Assembly: GCA_014872875.1 (NCBI GenBank)
Contig: WKFI01000014.1
Span: 310,001-374,000, forward strand
Source of the DNA: Paracoccaceae bacterium
GTDB lineage: Bacteria > Pseudomonadota > Alphaproteobacteria > Rhodobacterales > Rhodobacteraceae
Length of the DNA stretch: 64,000 nucleotides
Direction of reading: 5' to 3'
Both the position numbers and the translations under genes were made by a program. Below the pieces are notes generated by a model. It ran no database searches, had not been told where the DNA came from, and saw only the letters and a list, made by a program, of their open reading frames with translations. Positions 1-7,183 of the stretch are shown piece after piece (position 1 is the first letter of the stretch; each line of letters starts with the position of its first letter).

Positions 1-459
1 AGCATTCTTGCCCAGCAGACCGGCCTCATACGCCTCATCTATGGCGTTCTGCAGCGCTTCGCGTTCGCGGATATACTCGCCGCGGATGTAGATATAGCAA
101 GTATGCGCATTCATCGCATAAGACGCGATCAGGCAGCCTTCGATCAGCGTGTGCGGATCGTGGCGCATGATTTCGCGGTCCTTGCAGGTGCCGGGTTCGG
201 ATTCGTCCGCGTTCACCACCAGATAGGCCGGGCGACCGTCGCTTTCCTTGGGCATGAAGGACCATTTCAGACCGGTCGGAAAACCCGCCCCGCCCCGGCC
301 GCGCAGACCGCTATCCTTCATGGTCTGGATGATCCAGTCCCGCCCCTTGTCGATCAGGCCAGCCGTGCCGTCCCAGTGGCCGCGGGCCTGCGCACCTGCC
401 AGAGTACGGTCATGCATCCCGTAAAGGTTGGTAAAGATCCGATCCTGATCCTTCAGCAT
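1..459 (-). CDS. nuoF: NADH-quinone oxidoreductase subunit F, N-terminal part (cut by window edge)
   Basis: NuoF is the NADH-oxidising, FMN-binding subunit of the peripheral arm of respiratory complex I. Only the first 153 residues are present; the gene continues past base 1. The glycine-rich [13 protein letters not shown] segment (about residues 54-66) binds FMN and NADH in this family, and NADESEPGT lies at about 83-91. The C-terminal 4Fe-4S region is outside the window. The ATG start lies 6 nt after the stop of the DUF5337 gene, with an AAAGGTAGG-like ribosome site upstream. It is the last visible gene of the nuo operon. The family assignment is near certain. Confidence 0.96.
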   Translation of the reverse strand, partial: MLKDQDRIFTNLYGMHDRTLAGAQARGHWDGTAGLIDKGRDWIIQTMKDSGLRGRGGAGFPTGLKWSFMPKESDGRPAYLVVNADESEPGTCKDREIMRHDPHTLIEGCLIASYAMNAHTCYIYIRGEYIREREALQNAIDEAYEAGLLGKNA

Positions 460-465
460 GTCTGC

Positions 466-693
466 CTACCTTTGACTATTCTGACGCATGCGCCAGAGTT
501 GAAAAATGTTGATGAACGCATAAATCAGGCCCGCAAGAGCCAGAAGGTCGAACAAAAGTGCGTACCGTCCCGGTAATCCCAATGCGGGCCCGATGAACAT
601 TTGAACGACCAACCACAGAACCATCGTACCGGCTATCACCAGTGCGATGTGGCGACCCTTGCGGGCAATGGCTTGGTCCAGATCCTTGTTCAT
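466..693 (-). CDS. DUF5337-type small membrane protein within the nuo operon
   Basis: A 75-residue protein with two predicted membrane helices (about residues 14-34 and 43-63) and basic ends (an N-terminal ARKGRH and a C-terminal RMRQNSQR). It matches my memory of the small DUF5337 proteins encoded inside nuo operons of Rhodobacterales; no function is established. I start it at the ATG at 693. The reading frame stays open upstream, but those residues overlap the intergenic space and lack membrane-protein character. It lies between the 154-residue membrane protein and nuoF. A role in complex I assembly or membrane attachment is inferred from position only. Confidence 0.8.
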   Translation of the reverse strand: MNKDLDQAIARKGRHIALVIAGTMVLWLVVQMFIGPALGLPGRYALLFDLLALAGLIYAFINIFQLWRMRQNSQR

Positions 694-716
694 GCTTTCA
701 TCTTGTCTGACACCGC

Positions 717-1181
717 CTAAGCGGAAGACGGGTTTCCTTTGTATTTCCAAGTTCCCTTGCGGCTGGCCAGTTCCAGCTGACCGGGCAAGGGTTTCGACGG
801 TTTGACCAAAGCACTGGCCGTAATCTGCGTTTCAGGTTCGGAAACGGCTGCCACCGCGTCTGGTGTAGCGTCCAAACCAGCACCCGCCTGTTCGGCCGGC
901 TCGGGTGCGACGGGTTCAGGTGTGGCGACCGCTTCAGGCTCGGCCACTGCAGCGGCACTTGGAACAGCCTCAGCCGTCGCCTCGGAGACCTGACCTTCGG
1001 GGCACAGGATCCTCGTCAAGGCGAACCCAAGCACCCCCCAGCAGACCGCTCCAACAATGATTGCCCAAACCAGTCCTGATCCTCCGATAACCATGGACAA
1101 CAATCCCAGCACGACGCCGCCGATTGCGGCCATTCTCCAGCTTCGCGCAGCGCAGCCTTTTGCATCCGTTGTCTTGTCCAT
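717..1181 (-). CDS. 154-residue membrane protein with an Ala/Pro linker and a NuoE-like tail
   Basis: No named family recognised. After a basic N-terminus there are two adjacent hydrophobic segments (about residues 16-35 and 38-58), then a long Ala/Pro/Glu-rich linker (about 65-120). The conserved-looking tail around 128-148 reads PSK-x-LPGQ-x-ELA-xx-KG-x-WKY. Nearly the same pattern occurs in the C-terminal extension of NuoE, encoded 24 nt upstream in the same operon. The start is an ATG preceded by GAGGGGAG. The gene sits between nuoE and the DUF5337 gene. Its position and shared tail suggest a membrane-anchored accessory factor of complex I; this is inference. Confidence 0.75.
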   Translation of the reverse strand: MDKTTDAKGCAARSWRMAAIGGVVLGLLSMVIGGSGLVWAIIVGAVCWGVLGFALTRILCPEGQVSEATAEAVPSAAAVAEPEAVATPEPVAPEPAEQAGAGLDATPDAVAAVSEPETQITASALVKPSKPLPGQLELASRKGTWKYKGNPSSA

Positions 1182-1205
1182 GGTGATCTCCCCTCGTTGT
1201 CGTTG

Positions 1206-2387
1206 TTAGTCGTCGTAAATCCCGTCTTCCTTGGCGCGCTTGGCGAATTCTGTTTCCTGGCCCGAGGCCAGTTGCTGTGCCTGTTCGATCCAGCCGTCCC
1301 GTTCGATCCGGCCCTTGAACGACAGTTTCTCATCCATCTCGGCAATGTCGTCGGGGCCCCAGGCCGCAATCTGCGCAAACGAGGTCACACCCGCGGCGCG
1401 CAACTTCTCTTCCAGCTTGGGACCGACACCTTTCAGCAGCTTCAGGTCGTCTGCAACGACAGCTTCCTCTTTGGGTGCCTCGTATTTCCAGTCGCCCTTT
1501 TTCTCTGCCAATTCCTTCTGACCCGGCAACTCCTTGGACGGAACAACCTTGGGGGCTTCGGGCTTGGCTGCCTCAGGCTTGGCCGCCTTGGCGTCCTTGT
1601 CCTGCTGCACCGCCGATTTCGGGGTCGGTGCGGGGGCTGGCGGTTTGGCGGTGCCATCGCGCCCCGCAACCGTACCATCCTTGCCGATCCATGGCGTCAG
1701 CAGTGGCACTTCGGTTCCGTCAATGCGTTTGACGCTGTCGCCGATATCTGTCGCCAGCTGTGCCGAGGCGTTATACTGCGTCTTGCCGCTGTCATATTCG
1801 GTCAGTGAGGTCAGGCCAGATTTGGGCTCCGAGCCATAACGCCCGTTCTGTGGACCCGGCACCGGAACCTTCCCGGCGGCCAGTTCGTCGATGATCTCAC
1901 CAAAACGCGCGGCGGTCAGGTCTTCGTAATAATCCTTGCCGATCTGCGCCATCGGCGCGTTCGAGCAGGAGCCAAGGCACTCGACCTCTTCCCAGCTGAG
2001 CTTGCCATCGGCGGACAGGGTATGCGGCTTGGAAGCGATCTTTTCCTGACAGACCGCAATAAGGTCCTCGGCTCCGCAGATCATGCAGGACGTGGTACCG
2101 CAAACCTGAATATGCGCAACGGACCCAACAGGTTGCAGCTGAAACATGAAGTAGAAGGACGCGACTTCCAGCACGCGGATGTAGGCCATGCCAAGCATGT
2201 CGGCGACGGCCTCGATCGCGGGCTTGGACAGCCAGCCTTCCTGTTCCTGTGCGCGCCACAGCAGCGGAATGACCGCCGATGCCTGACGGCCCTCGGGATA
2301 TTTGGTGATCTGCCCTTCGGCCCAGGCCAGGTTGGCAGGCGTAAAGGCAAAGCTTTCGGGTTGTTCGGCGTGGAGACGGCGGAGCAT
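1206..2387 (-). CDS. nuoE: NADH-quinone oxidoreductase subunit E with a long C-terminal extension
   Basis: NuoE is the 24-kDa-type subunit carrying a 2Fe-2S cluster in the NADH-oxidising module of complex I. The thioredoxin-like core spans about residues 1-175, with cluster ligands Cys96, Cys101, Cys137 and Cys141. The protein is 393 residues, far longer than minimal NuoE. The extra part has a Pro/Ala/Lys-rich linker (about 240-282), a [20 protein letters not shown] motif (283-302) and a helix-hairpin-helix-like domain (about 313-373) centred on [12 protein letters not shown]. Long NuoE proteins are known from Rhodobacter-type bacteria. The ATG overlaps the nuoD stop by one base. Confidence 0.96.
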   Translation of the reverse strand: MLRRLHAEQPESFAFTPANLAWAEGQITKYPEGRQASAVIPLLWRAQEQEGWLSKPAIEAVADMLGMAYIRVLEVASFYFMFQLQPVGSVAHIQVCGTTSCMICGAEDLIAVCQEKIASKPHTLSADGKLSWEEVECLGSCSNAPMAQIGKDYYEDLTAARFGEIIDELAAGKVPVPGPQNGRYGSEPKSGLTSLTEYDSGKTQYNASAQLATDIGDSVKRIDGTEVPLLTPWIGKDGTVAGRDGTAKPPAPAPTPKSAVQQDKDAKAAKPEAAKPEAPKVVPSKELPGQKELAEKKGDWKYEAPKEEAVVADDLKLLKGVGPKLEEKLRAAGVTSFAQIAAWGPDDIAEMDEKLSFKGRIERDGWIEQAQQLASGQETEFAKRAKEDGIYDD

Positions 2388-3601
2388 TAGCGGTCAATCT
2401 CTCCAAAAACGACGTCCATGGTCCCGATGATCGCAGCAACGTCGGCCAGCTGGTGGCCGCCTGCGACATGGTCCATGGCTTGAAGATGCAGAAACCCCGG
2501 CGCGCGGATCTTGCTGCGGTAGGGTTTGTTGGATCCATCGGCCACCAGATAGACGCCGAATTCGCCCTTGGGCGCTTCGACGGCGGCGTAAACTTCACCG
2601 GCAGGAACGTGGAAGCCTTCGGTATAAAGCTTGAAGTGGTGGATCAGGCTTTCCATCGAGGTCTTCATGTCACCGCGTTTCGGCGGGGTCAGCTTGCCAC
2701 GGGCCAGAACATCGCCAGTCGCCTCTTTCAGCTTGGCAATGGCCTGACGAATGATCGACAGCGACTGGCGCATTTCTTCCATGCGGACAAGATAGCGGTC
2801 ATAGCAATCGCCATTCTTGCCAACCGGGATCTGGAACTCGAATTCGTCATAGCATTCATAGGGCTGCGCACGGCGCAGGTCCCAAGCGAGGCCGGAGCCG
2901 CGCACCATGACACCCGAGAAACCGTATTTCTGAATGTCCTCTTCTGTGACAATGCCGATATCGGCGTTGCGCTGCTTGAAGATCCGGTTTTCGGTCAGCA
3001 GCCCGTCAATATCGTCCAGAACCGCCGGGAAGGTATGGGTCCAAGCCAGAATGTCGTCCAGAAGATCGTCGGGCAGATCCTGATGCACTCCACCCGGGCG
3101 GAAATACGCAGCGTGCAGACGCGCGCCACAAGCCCGTTCGTAGAAAATCATCAGCTTTTCACGCTCTTCAAAGCCCCAAAGCGGCGGGGTCAGAGCGCCC
3201 ACATCCATTGCCTGCGTCGTCACGTTCAGCAGGTGGTTCAGAATGCGTCCGATTTCACTGTAGAGAACCCGGATCAGCTGCCCGCGGCGCGGAACCTCGA
3301 CCCCGGTCAGCTTTTCGATGGCCAGACACCAGGCATGTTCCTGGTTCATCGGAGCCACATAATCCAGCCGGTCGAAATACGGCAGGTTCTGCAGGTAGGT
3401 CCGGCTCTCCATCAGCTTTTCGGTGCCACGGTGCAGCAGGCCGATATGCGGGTCGCAGCGTTCCACGATCTCGCCGTCCAGCTCCAGAACCAGACGCAAC
3501 ACACCGTGCGCAGCAGGGTGTTGCGGGCCGAAGTTGATGTTGAAGTTGCGGATCTTCTGTTCGCCGGTCAGGGCGTCGTCGAAACCTTTGGAGCCGTCCA
3601 T
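2387..3601 (-). CDS. nuoD: NADH-quinone oxidoreductase subunit D
   Basis: NuoD is the 49-kDa-type subunit of complex I and lines the quinone-binding chamber with NuoB. The protein is 404 residues from the ATG at 3601. The N-terminal GPQHPAAHG motif provides His28 and His32, and the Tyr in RLDYVAPM (Tyr81) is the expected quinone-site tyrosine by family knowledge. The C-terminal motif [10 protein letters not shown] is typical. The ATG overlaps the nuoC stop (TGATG) and has GGGGGC upstream. A GTG one codon earlier (3604) is a possible alternative. It is part of the tightly packed nuoABCDE block. Confidence 0.97.
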   Translation of the reverse strand: MDGSKGFDDALTGEQKIRNFNINFGPQHPAAHGVLRLVLELDGEIVERCDPHIGLLHRGTEKLMESRTYLQNLPYFDRLDYVAPMNQEHAWCLAIEKLTGVEVPRRGQLIRVLYSEIGRILNHLLNVTTQAMDVGALTPPLWGFEEREKLMIFYERACGARLHAAYFRPGGVHQDLPDDLLDDILAWTHTFPAVLDDIDGLLTENRIFKQRNADIGIVTEEDIQKYGFSGVMVRGSGLAWDLRRAQPYECYDEFEFQIPVGKNGDCYDRYLVRMEEMRQSLSIIRQAIAKLKEATGDVLARGKLTPPKRGDMKTSMESLIHHFKLYTEGFHVPAGEVYAAVEAPKGEFGVYLVADGSNKPYRSKIRAPGFLHLQAMDHVAGGHQLADVAAIIGTMDVVFGEIDR

Positions 3602-4206
3602 CACTTTGCCCCCTCTTTCTCATCCCCGGGCAGGATGTATTCGGCACCCTCCCAAGGCGACATGAAGTCGAACTGGCGGTATTCCTGAACCAGCGACACC
3701 GGTTCATAGACGACGCGCTTCTGCGCTTCGTCATAGCGGACCTCGGTGTAACCGGTGGTCGGGAAATCCTTGCGCAGCGGATAGCCGCGGAAACCATAGT
3801 CCGTCAGAATGCGGCGCAGGTCCGGGTGGCCGGTGAACAGGATGCCGAACATGTCGAACACTTCGCGTTCGAACCAGTTGGCCGACGGGTGCACATCAAC
3901 GATCGAAGGCACCATGTCCTCTTCGCGGATCGATACCCGCAGACGGATCCGGTGGTTCTGGTACATCGACAGGAAGTGATAGACCACGTCGAACCGCTTG
4001 GCCCGTTCGGGGTAATCGACCCCGGTGATGTCCACCAGCGACGAAAACTTGCAGTTCGGATCGGCTTTCAGAAACTCGATGAACCCAACGATGTTGGACG
4101 GCGCCACGTCCACGTTCAGCTCACCAAAGGTAACATCCCAGCCCAGCACGCAATCGGGGCGTTTCGCCTCGATCAGGGCACCCAGTTCGTTCAGTGCTTC
4201 AGTCAT
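3601..4206 (-). CDS. nuoC: NADH-quinone oxidoreductase subunit C
   Basis: NuoC is the 30-kDa-type subunit of the connecting module of complex I. It is a 201-residue protein with the family hallmarks [15 protein letters not shown] and [20 protein letters not shown]. It is encoded separately from NuoD, not fused as in E. coli. The chosen ATG at 4206 has an AGGAGAG ribosome site. The open frame extends 35 codons further upstream, but that part is low-complexity and overlaps the nuoB end. It lies 20 nt downstream of nuoB and overlaps nuoD by one base. Confidence 0.96.
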   Translation of the reverse strand: MTEALNELGALIEAKRPDCVLGWDVTFGELNVDVAPSNIVGFIEFLKADPNCKFSSLVDITGVDYPERAKRFDVVYHFLSMYQNHRIRLRVSIREEDMVPSIVDVHPSANWFEREVFDMFGILFTGHPDLRRILTDYGFRGYPLRKDFPTTGYTEVRYDEAQKRVVYEPVSLVQEYRQFDFMSPWEGAEYILPGDEKEGAK

Positions 4207-4226
4207 GTGAAATCTCTCCTGAACCC

Positions 4227-4760
4227 TTAGCGAACCAGCGTACCGGTGCGGCGGATCTTCCGCTGCAACTGCATCAGACCGTACAGCAGTGCTTCGGCGG
4301 TCGGAGGACAACCGGGGACATAAATGTCCACGGGAACCACTCGGTCACAGCCACGCACAACGGAATAGGAATAGTGGTAGTAGCCACCGCCATTCGCGCA
4401 GGACCCCATCGAGATCACATAGCGTGGTTCGGGCATCTGGTCATAGACCTTGCGAAGAGCCGGAGCCATCTTGTTGGTCAGCGTGCCGGCCACGATCATC
4501 ACATCCGACTGACGCGGGGACGCACGCGGCGCGATCCCGAACCGTTCGGCGTCGTAACGTGGCATCGAGGTATGCATCATTTCAACCGCGCAGCAGGCCA
4601 GTCCGAATGTCATCCAGTGCAAAGACCCGGTCCGCGCCCAGTTGATGATGTCCTCGGCCGAGGTCAGCAGAAACCCTTTGTCCTGCAACTCGGCGTTCAG
4701 CGCCTGGGTGGCAACTTCCTTGTCCACACCAGCGGTGTTTGCACCCGTCATCACTCCCAT
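4227..4760 (-). CDS. nuoB: NADH-quinone oxidoreductase subunit B
   Basis: NuoB is the PSST-type subunit of complex I that holds the terminal 4Fe-4S cluster N2 next to quinone. In this 177-residue form the cluster ligands are the tandem pair Cys56-Cys57, Cys121 (GSCANGGG) and Cys151 (PGCPP), all present. Two in-frame ATGs are close together (4760 and 4751). I prefer 4760 because AAAGGGG lies at a normal distance before it. The later ATG at 4751 overlaps the nuoA stop (TGATG) and cannot be excluded. Confidence 0.96.
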   Translation of the reverse strand: MGVMTGANTAGVDKEVATQALNAELQDKGFLLTSAEDIINWARTGSLHWMTFGLACCAVEMMHTSMPRYDAERFGIAPRASPRQSDVMIVAGTLTNKMAPALRKVYDQMPEPRYVISMGSCANGGGYYHYSYSVVRGCDRVVPVDIYVPGCPPTAEALLYGLMQLQRKIRRTGTLVR

Positions 4761-5116
4761 TCCAGGGCCCCTTTCTTCCACTCATAGGCAAAGCCGATGG
4801 TCAGAACGGCCAGGAAAACCATCATCGACCAGAACCCCACATCACTGATGTCCTTGAAGCCCACGGCCCAGGGAAACAGGAAAGCGATTTCCAGATCGAA
4901 GATGATGAACAGGATCGAGACGAGATAGAACCGGACATCGAATTTCATCCGGGCGTCGTCAAAGGCGTTGAAGCCACATTCATACGCCGAGACCTTTTCC
5001 GGGTCAGGATTGCGAACGGCCAGAACGACGGCAGCAAGTATCAAGACAAGTCCGAGGCCGACAGCAACGGCCAGGAACACGAGGATAGGGAGATACTCCC
5101 TAAGCATGTCTTCCAC
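4751..5116 (-). CDS. nuoA: NADH-quinone oxidoreductase subunit A
   Basis: NuoA is a small membrane subunit of complex I (ND3 type). The protein has 121 residues with three hydrophobic helices (about 9-34, 62-83 and 90-110). The conserved loop [22 protein letters not shown] contains the Cys near the quinone-access region. Translation most likely starts at a GTG (5116): AAAGGAG sits six bases before it, and the in-frame ATG three codons later is too far from it. It is the first gene of the nuo operon. Confidence 0.96.
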   Translation of the reverse strand: MEDMLREYLPILVFLAVAVGLGLVLILAAVVLAVRNPDPEKVSAYECGFNAFDDARMKFDVRFYLVSILFIIFDLEIAFLFPWAVGFKDISDVGFWSMMVFLAVLTIGFAYEWKKGALEWE

Positions 5117-5210
5117 GAGTGGCTCCTTTCACGCGCGCAATCCGGCGCAGCGATATGGCTACTTTATTTTCGATGGGTTTAGCCCTGCGCATGGGCAGGG
5201 TCAACCAAAC

Positions 5211-5237
5211 GCGGTCACATAAACGCCCTGTGACCGC
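5211..5237. promoter_or_regulatory. Perfect dyad GCGGTCACA-N9-TGTGACCGC upstream of nuoA
   Basis: Two perfect 9-bp inverted arms are separated by nine bases. The dyad sits immediately upstream of the candidate nuo -35 box, about 95-121 bp before the nuoA start, where an activator or repressor would bind. The half-sites contain TGTGA/TCACA, but in the orientation opposite to a Crp site. The regulator is unknown. It could also form an RNA hairpin in read-through transcript. Confidence 0.45.
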
Positions 5238-5304
5238 TCGCATGCGACAATGCATAGCGCAATTCATGAGGTTGCTCAGGAACCGGGATCCGGAATCGTA
5301 GATC

Positions 5305-5328
5305 TGCGGGGCCAGATCCGGCCCCGCA
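5305..5328 (-). terminator. Hairpin TGCGGGGCC-N6-GGCCCCGCA, possible terminator of the leucine cluster
   Basis: A perfect 9-bp GC-rich stem with a six-base loop lies about 120 bp beyond the stop of the hydratase gene in its direction of transcription. No U-tract follows on either strand, so the terminator reading is tentative. Confidence 0.35.
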
Positions 5329-5448
5329 AAGAGAATCAGAGGTTAAACCTAAGAATTTCAGTCATCTTTTTCGGGCACCACTGCGGAAATTGCAGCAACG
5401 CGCAACGCATTCGAAAACAAGAATATTACAGTTCTGACGGTCAGCCCG

Positions 5449-6231
5449 TCATGACTGCCAACTTGGTTTGCGTTTGTCGAAGAACGCCTGAATGCCCTCC
5501 ACGGCCTCTTCGGTCTCCCACCGGTCCACCAGAGCCTGAATGGTCCGGTCGATTACCTGTTCATCGATCCGAGGACCCAGGTCCCGCGCCAGCTTCTTGG
5601 CCGAGGCCACCGCTCCGGGCGCACAGTTCAGATAGGGGAGAACTTCCGCCTCGACCGCGTTCTGGAGCTGCTCGGCCGGAACCACCTTGGCCAGCAAACC
5701 CAACTCCACCGCTTCGGCCGCATCAAAGATCCGCGCCGACATGAACACCCGACGCGCGCGCGCCTCACCCATGCGGGCCAAGACGTATGGCCCGATGGTC
5801 GCGGGGATGATCCCAAGACGGGTTTCGGTCAGCCCCATCTTCAGCGTGTTATCCCCGATGGCAATATCACAGACCGAGGCCATGCCGACGCCGCCCCCGA
5901 AGGCATTGCCCTGCAAGGCGCCGATCAGCGGCTTGGGCAAAGTGTTGAGCGCCTGAAGCATCTCTGCCAGTTTGCGCGCCTCGACAAAGCGGGTGGCGGA
6001 GTCCGCCGCCATCTGCTGCTGCATCCAACCCAGATCGCCGCCTGCACAGAACGTCTTGCCGGCGCCGGTCAGGACCACCACCCGGATCTCGTCATCCGCT
6101 GCGATCTGCGTGGCGGCTGCAGACAGGTCCTTGAGCATCTGGGCCGACATGGCGTTGTGCTTCTCAGGACGGTTGAGCGTCAGGGTTGCTACGCCGCGGT
6201 CGTCCGTCTCCAAAGTCACTGCTTCAAACAT
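5449..6231 (-). CDS. liuC: Enoyl-CoA hydratase family, probable methylglutaconyl-CoA hydratase
   Basis: A 260-residue crotonase-fold enzyme. In this context it most likely hydrates 3-methylglutaconyl-CoA to HMG-CoA in leucine degradation. The oxyanion-hole motif FCAGGDLGWM is at about residues 61-70 and NAFGGGVG at 109-116, followed by LTETRLGIIPA with Glu136. The first catalytic Glu of classical hydratases is a Gly here, as I recall for liu-type hydratases. The ATG at 6231 fits the family N-terminus; longer in-frame starts do not. It is the last gene of the run and follows HMG-CoA lyase by 32 nt. Substrate is assigned from the neighbours. Confidence 0.85.
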   Translation of the reverse strand: MFEAVTLETDDRGVATLTLNRPEKHNAMSAQMLKDLSAAATQIAADDEIRVVVLTGAGKTFCAGGDLGWMQQQMAADSATRFVEARKLAEMLQALNTLPKPLIGALQGNAFGGGVGMASVCDIAIGDNTLKMGLTETRLGIIPATIGPYVLARMGEARARRVFMSARIFDAAEAVELGLLAKVVPAEQLQNAVEAEVLPYLNCAPGAVASAKKLARDLGPRIDEQVIDRTIQALVDRWETEEAVEGIQAFFDKRKPSWQS

Positions 6232-6263
6232 GATTTCTCCTTCAATTGGCCCGTCCCGCGGCC

Positions 6264-7118
6264 TTACTGACCGCGCATGGCCCGCGCCATCGCTGCGGCT
6301 TCTTCCAAGACATCCGCATCCAGACCGGTTTGGTACCCCAGCCGCACCAGATGCGCGTTCACGGCCTCGGTCGCCACATTGCCTGCAGCGCCGGGTGCAT
6401 AGGGGCACCCGCCCAGTCCACCGACCGCCGCATCAAACACACGGACGCCCATCGACAAGGACGCATCGATATTGTCCAGCGCCCGACCACTTGTGTCGTG
6501 ATAATGACCCGCAAGCCGCGATGCTGGCACCTGCTCACGCACCGCCAACAGCATCTTTGCGATGCTCTCTGGTGTGCCCTGCCCGATCGTGTCGCCCAGC
6601 GAGATCTCATAACATCCCAGCGCAAACAGACGGTCTGCAACCTCAGCCACCTTTTCGGGTGGGGTCGGGCCGTCATAGGGGCAATCGGTCACACACGAAA
6701 CATAACCCCGTACCGGGAGATCGATATGGCGCGCGGCTTCCAGGATTGGCACAAAACGCTCGATGCTCTCCTCGATGCTGGCGTTGATATTGGCCTTGGA
6801 AAACCCCTCGGACGCCGAGGCGAACACCGCAATTTCATCCGCCTTCGCCGCCAGAGCGTCCTCATATCCACGCATGTTCGGCGTCAGCGCCGCATACCGG
6901 ATGCCATCGCCGCGGGTGATCCCGGCCAGCACCTCACCCGACCCCGCCATCTGCGGCACCCATTTTGACGACACAAAACTGGCGACCTCGATGCGCGAAA
7001 ACCCAGCACCACTCAGACAATCGACCAGAGCGATCTTCTCCGCTACCGGGATTTCGCGCTTTTCGTTCTGCAGACCGTCCCGCGGCCCCATCTCAAAGAT
7101 CTCGACGCGTTCCTCCAA
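6264..7118 (-). CDS. liuE: Hydroxymethylglutaryl-CoA lyase, probable TTG start
   Basis: This enzyme cleaves HMG-CoA to acetoacetate and acetyl-CoA, the last step of leucine degradation. Family motifs present are MGPRDGLQNEK (Arg and Asp of the active site), the metal-binding HYHDT, and GGLGGCPYAPGAAGN with the catalytic Cys. I place the start at TTG 7118: AGGAGG lies eight bases before it and the resulting N-terminus (MEERVEIFEMGPRDG) fits the family. ATG starts at 7157 and 7184 (overlapping the liuD stop) are alternatives, but they would translate a dispersed repeat-like segment (7134-7154). Length from TTG is 284 residues. Confidence 0.9.
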   Translation of the reverse strand: MEERVEIFEMGPRDGLQNEKREIPVAEKIALVDCLSGAGFSRIEVASFVSSKWVPQMAGSGEVLAGITRGDGIRYAALTPNMRGYEDALAAKADEIAVFASASEGFSKANINASIEESIERFVPILEAARHIDLPVRGYVSCVTDCPYDGPTPPEKVAEVADRLFALGCYEISLGDTIGQGTPESIAKMLLAVREQVPASRLAGHYHDTSGRALDNIDASLSMGVRVFDAAVGGLGGCPYAPGAAGNVATEAVNAHLVRLGYQTGLDADVLEEAAAMARAMRGQ

Positions 7119-7133
7119 GGCGACACCCTCCTG

Positions 7134-7154
7134 CTTCTTTCTGGTCAAAATACC
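7134..7154 (+). repeat. Short copy of the dispersed TTCTTTCTGGTC-type element
   Basis: The plus strand reads CTTCTTTCTGG then TCAAAATACC. The same string, with one extra base, recurs at 28371-28391, and a diverged form appears next to the hairpin at 9156-9174. It lies just upstream of the preferred HMG-CoA lyase start. I recall similar strings in intergenic DNA of Roseobacter-group genomes. Confidence 0.5.
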
Positions 7155-7183
7155 CATGCGCGACAGCTGCCACAGGCGCACCA

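Larger units (their letters stand above)
5117..5448 (-). promoter_or_regulatory. Upstream region of the nuo operon (332 bp without a gene)
   Basis: No credible gene is seen here. On the minus strand a possible sigma-70-like promoter for nuoA has -35 TTGACC (5204-5199) and -10 TAAACC (5181-5176), 17 bp apart; the -10 is weak. A perfect 9-bp dyad lies just upstream of it (5211-5237). A second strong hairpin (5305-5328) is nearer the end of the upstream hydratase gene and may end its transcript. Between 5340 and 5448 nothing stands out. Confidence 0.5.

Noticed and set aside
2453-3688. 411-codon plus-strand open frame opposite nuoD
   Set aside because: Antisense shadow in a core operon; composition and lack of motifs argue against a gene.
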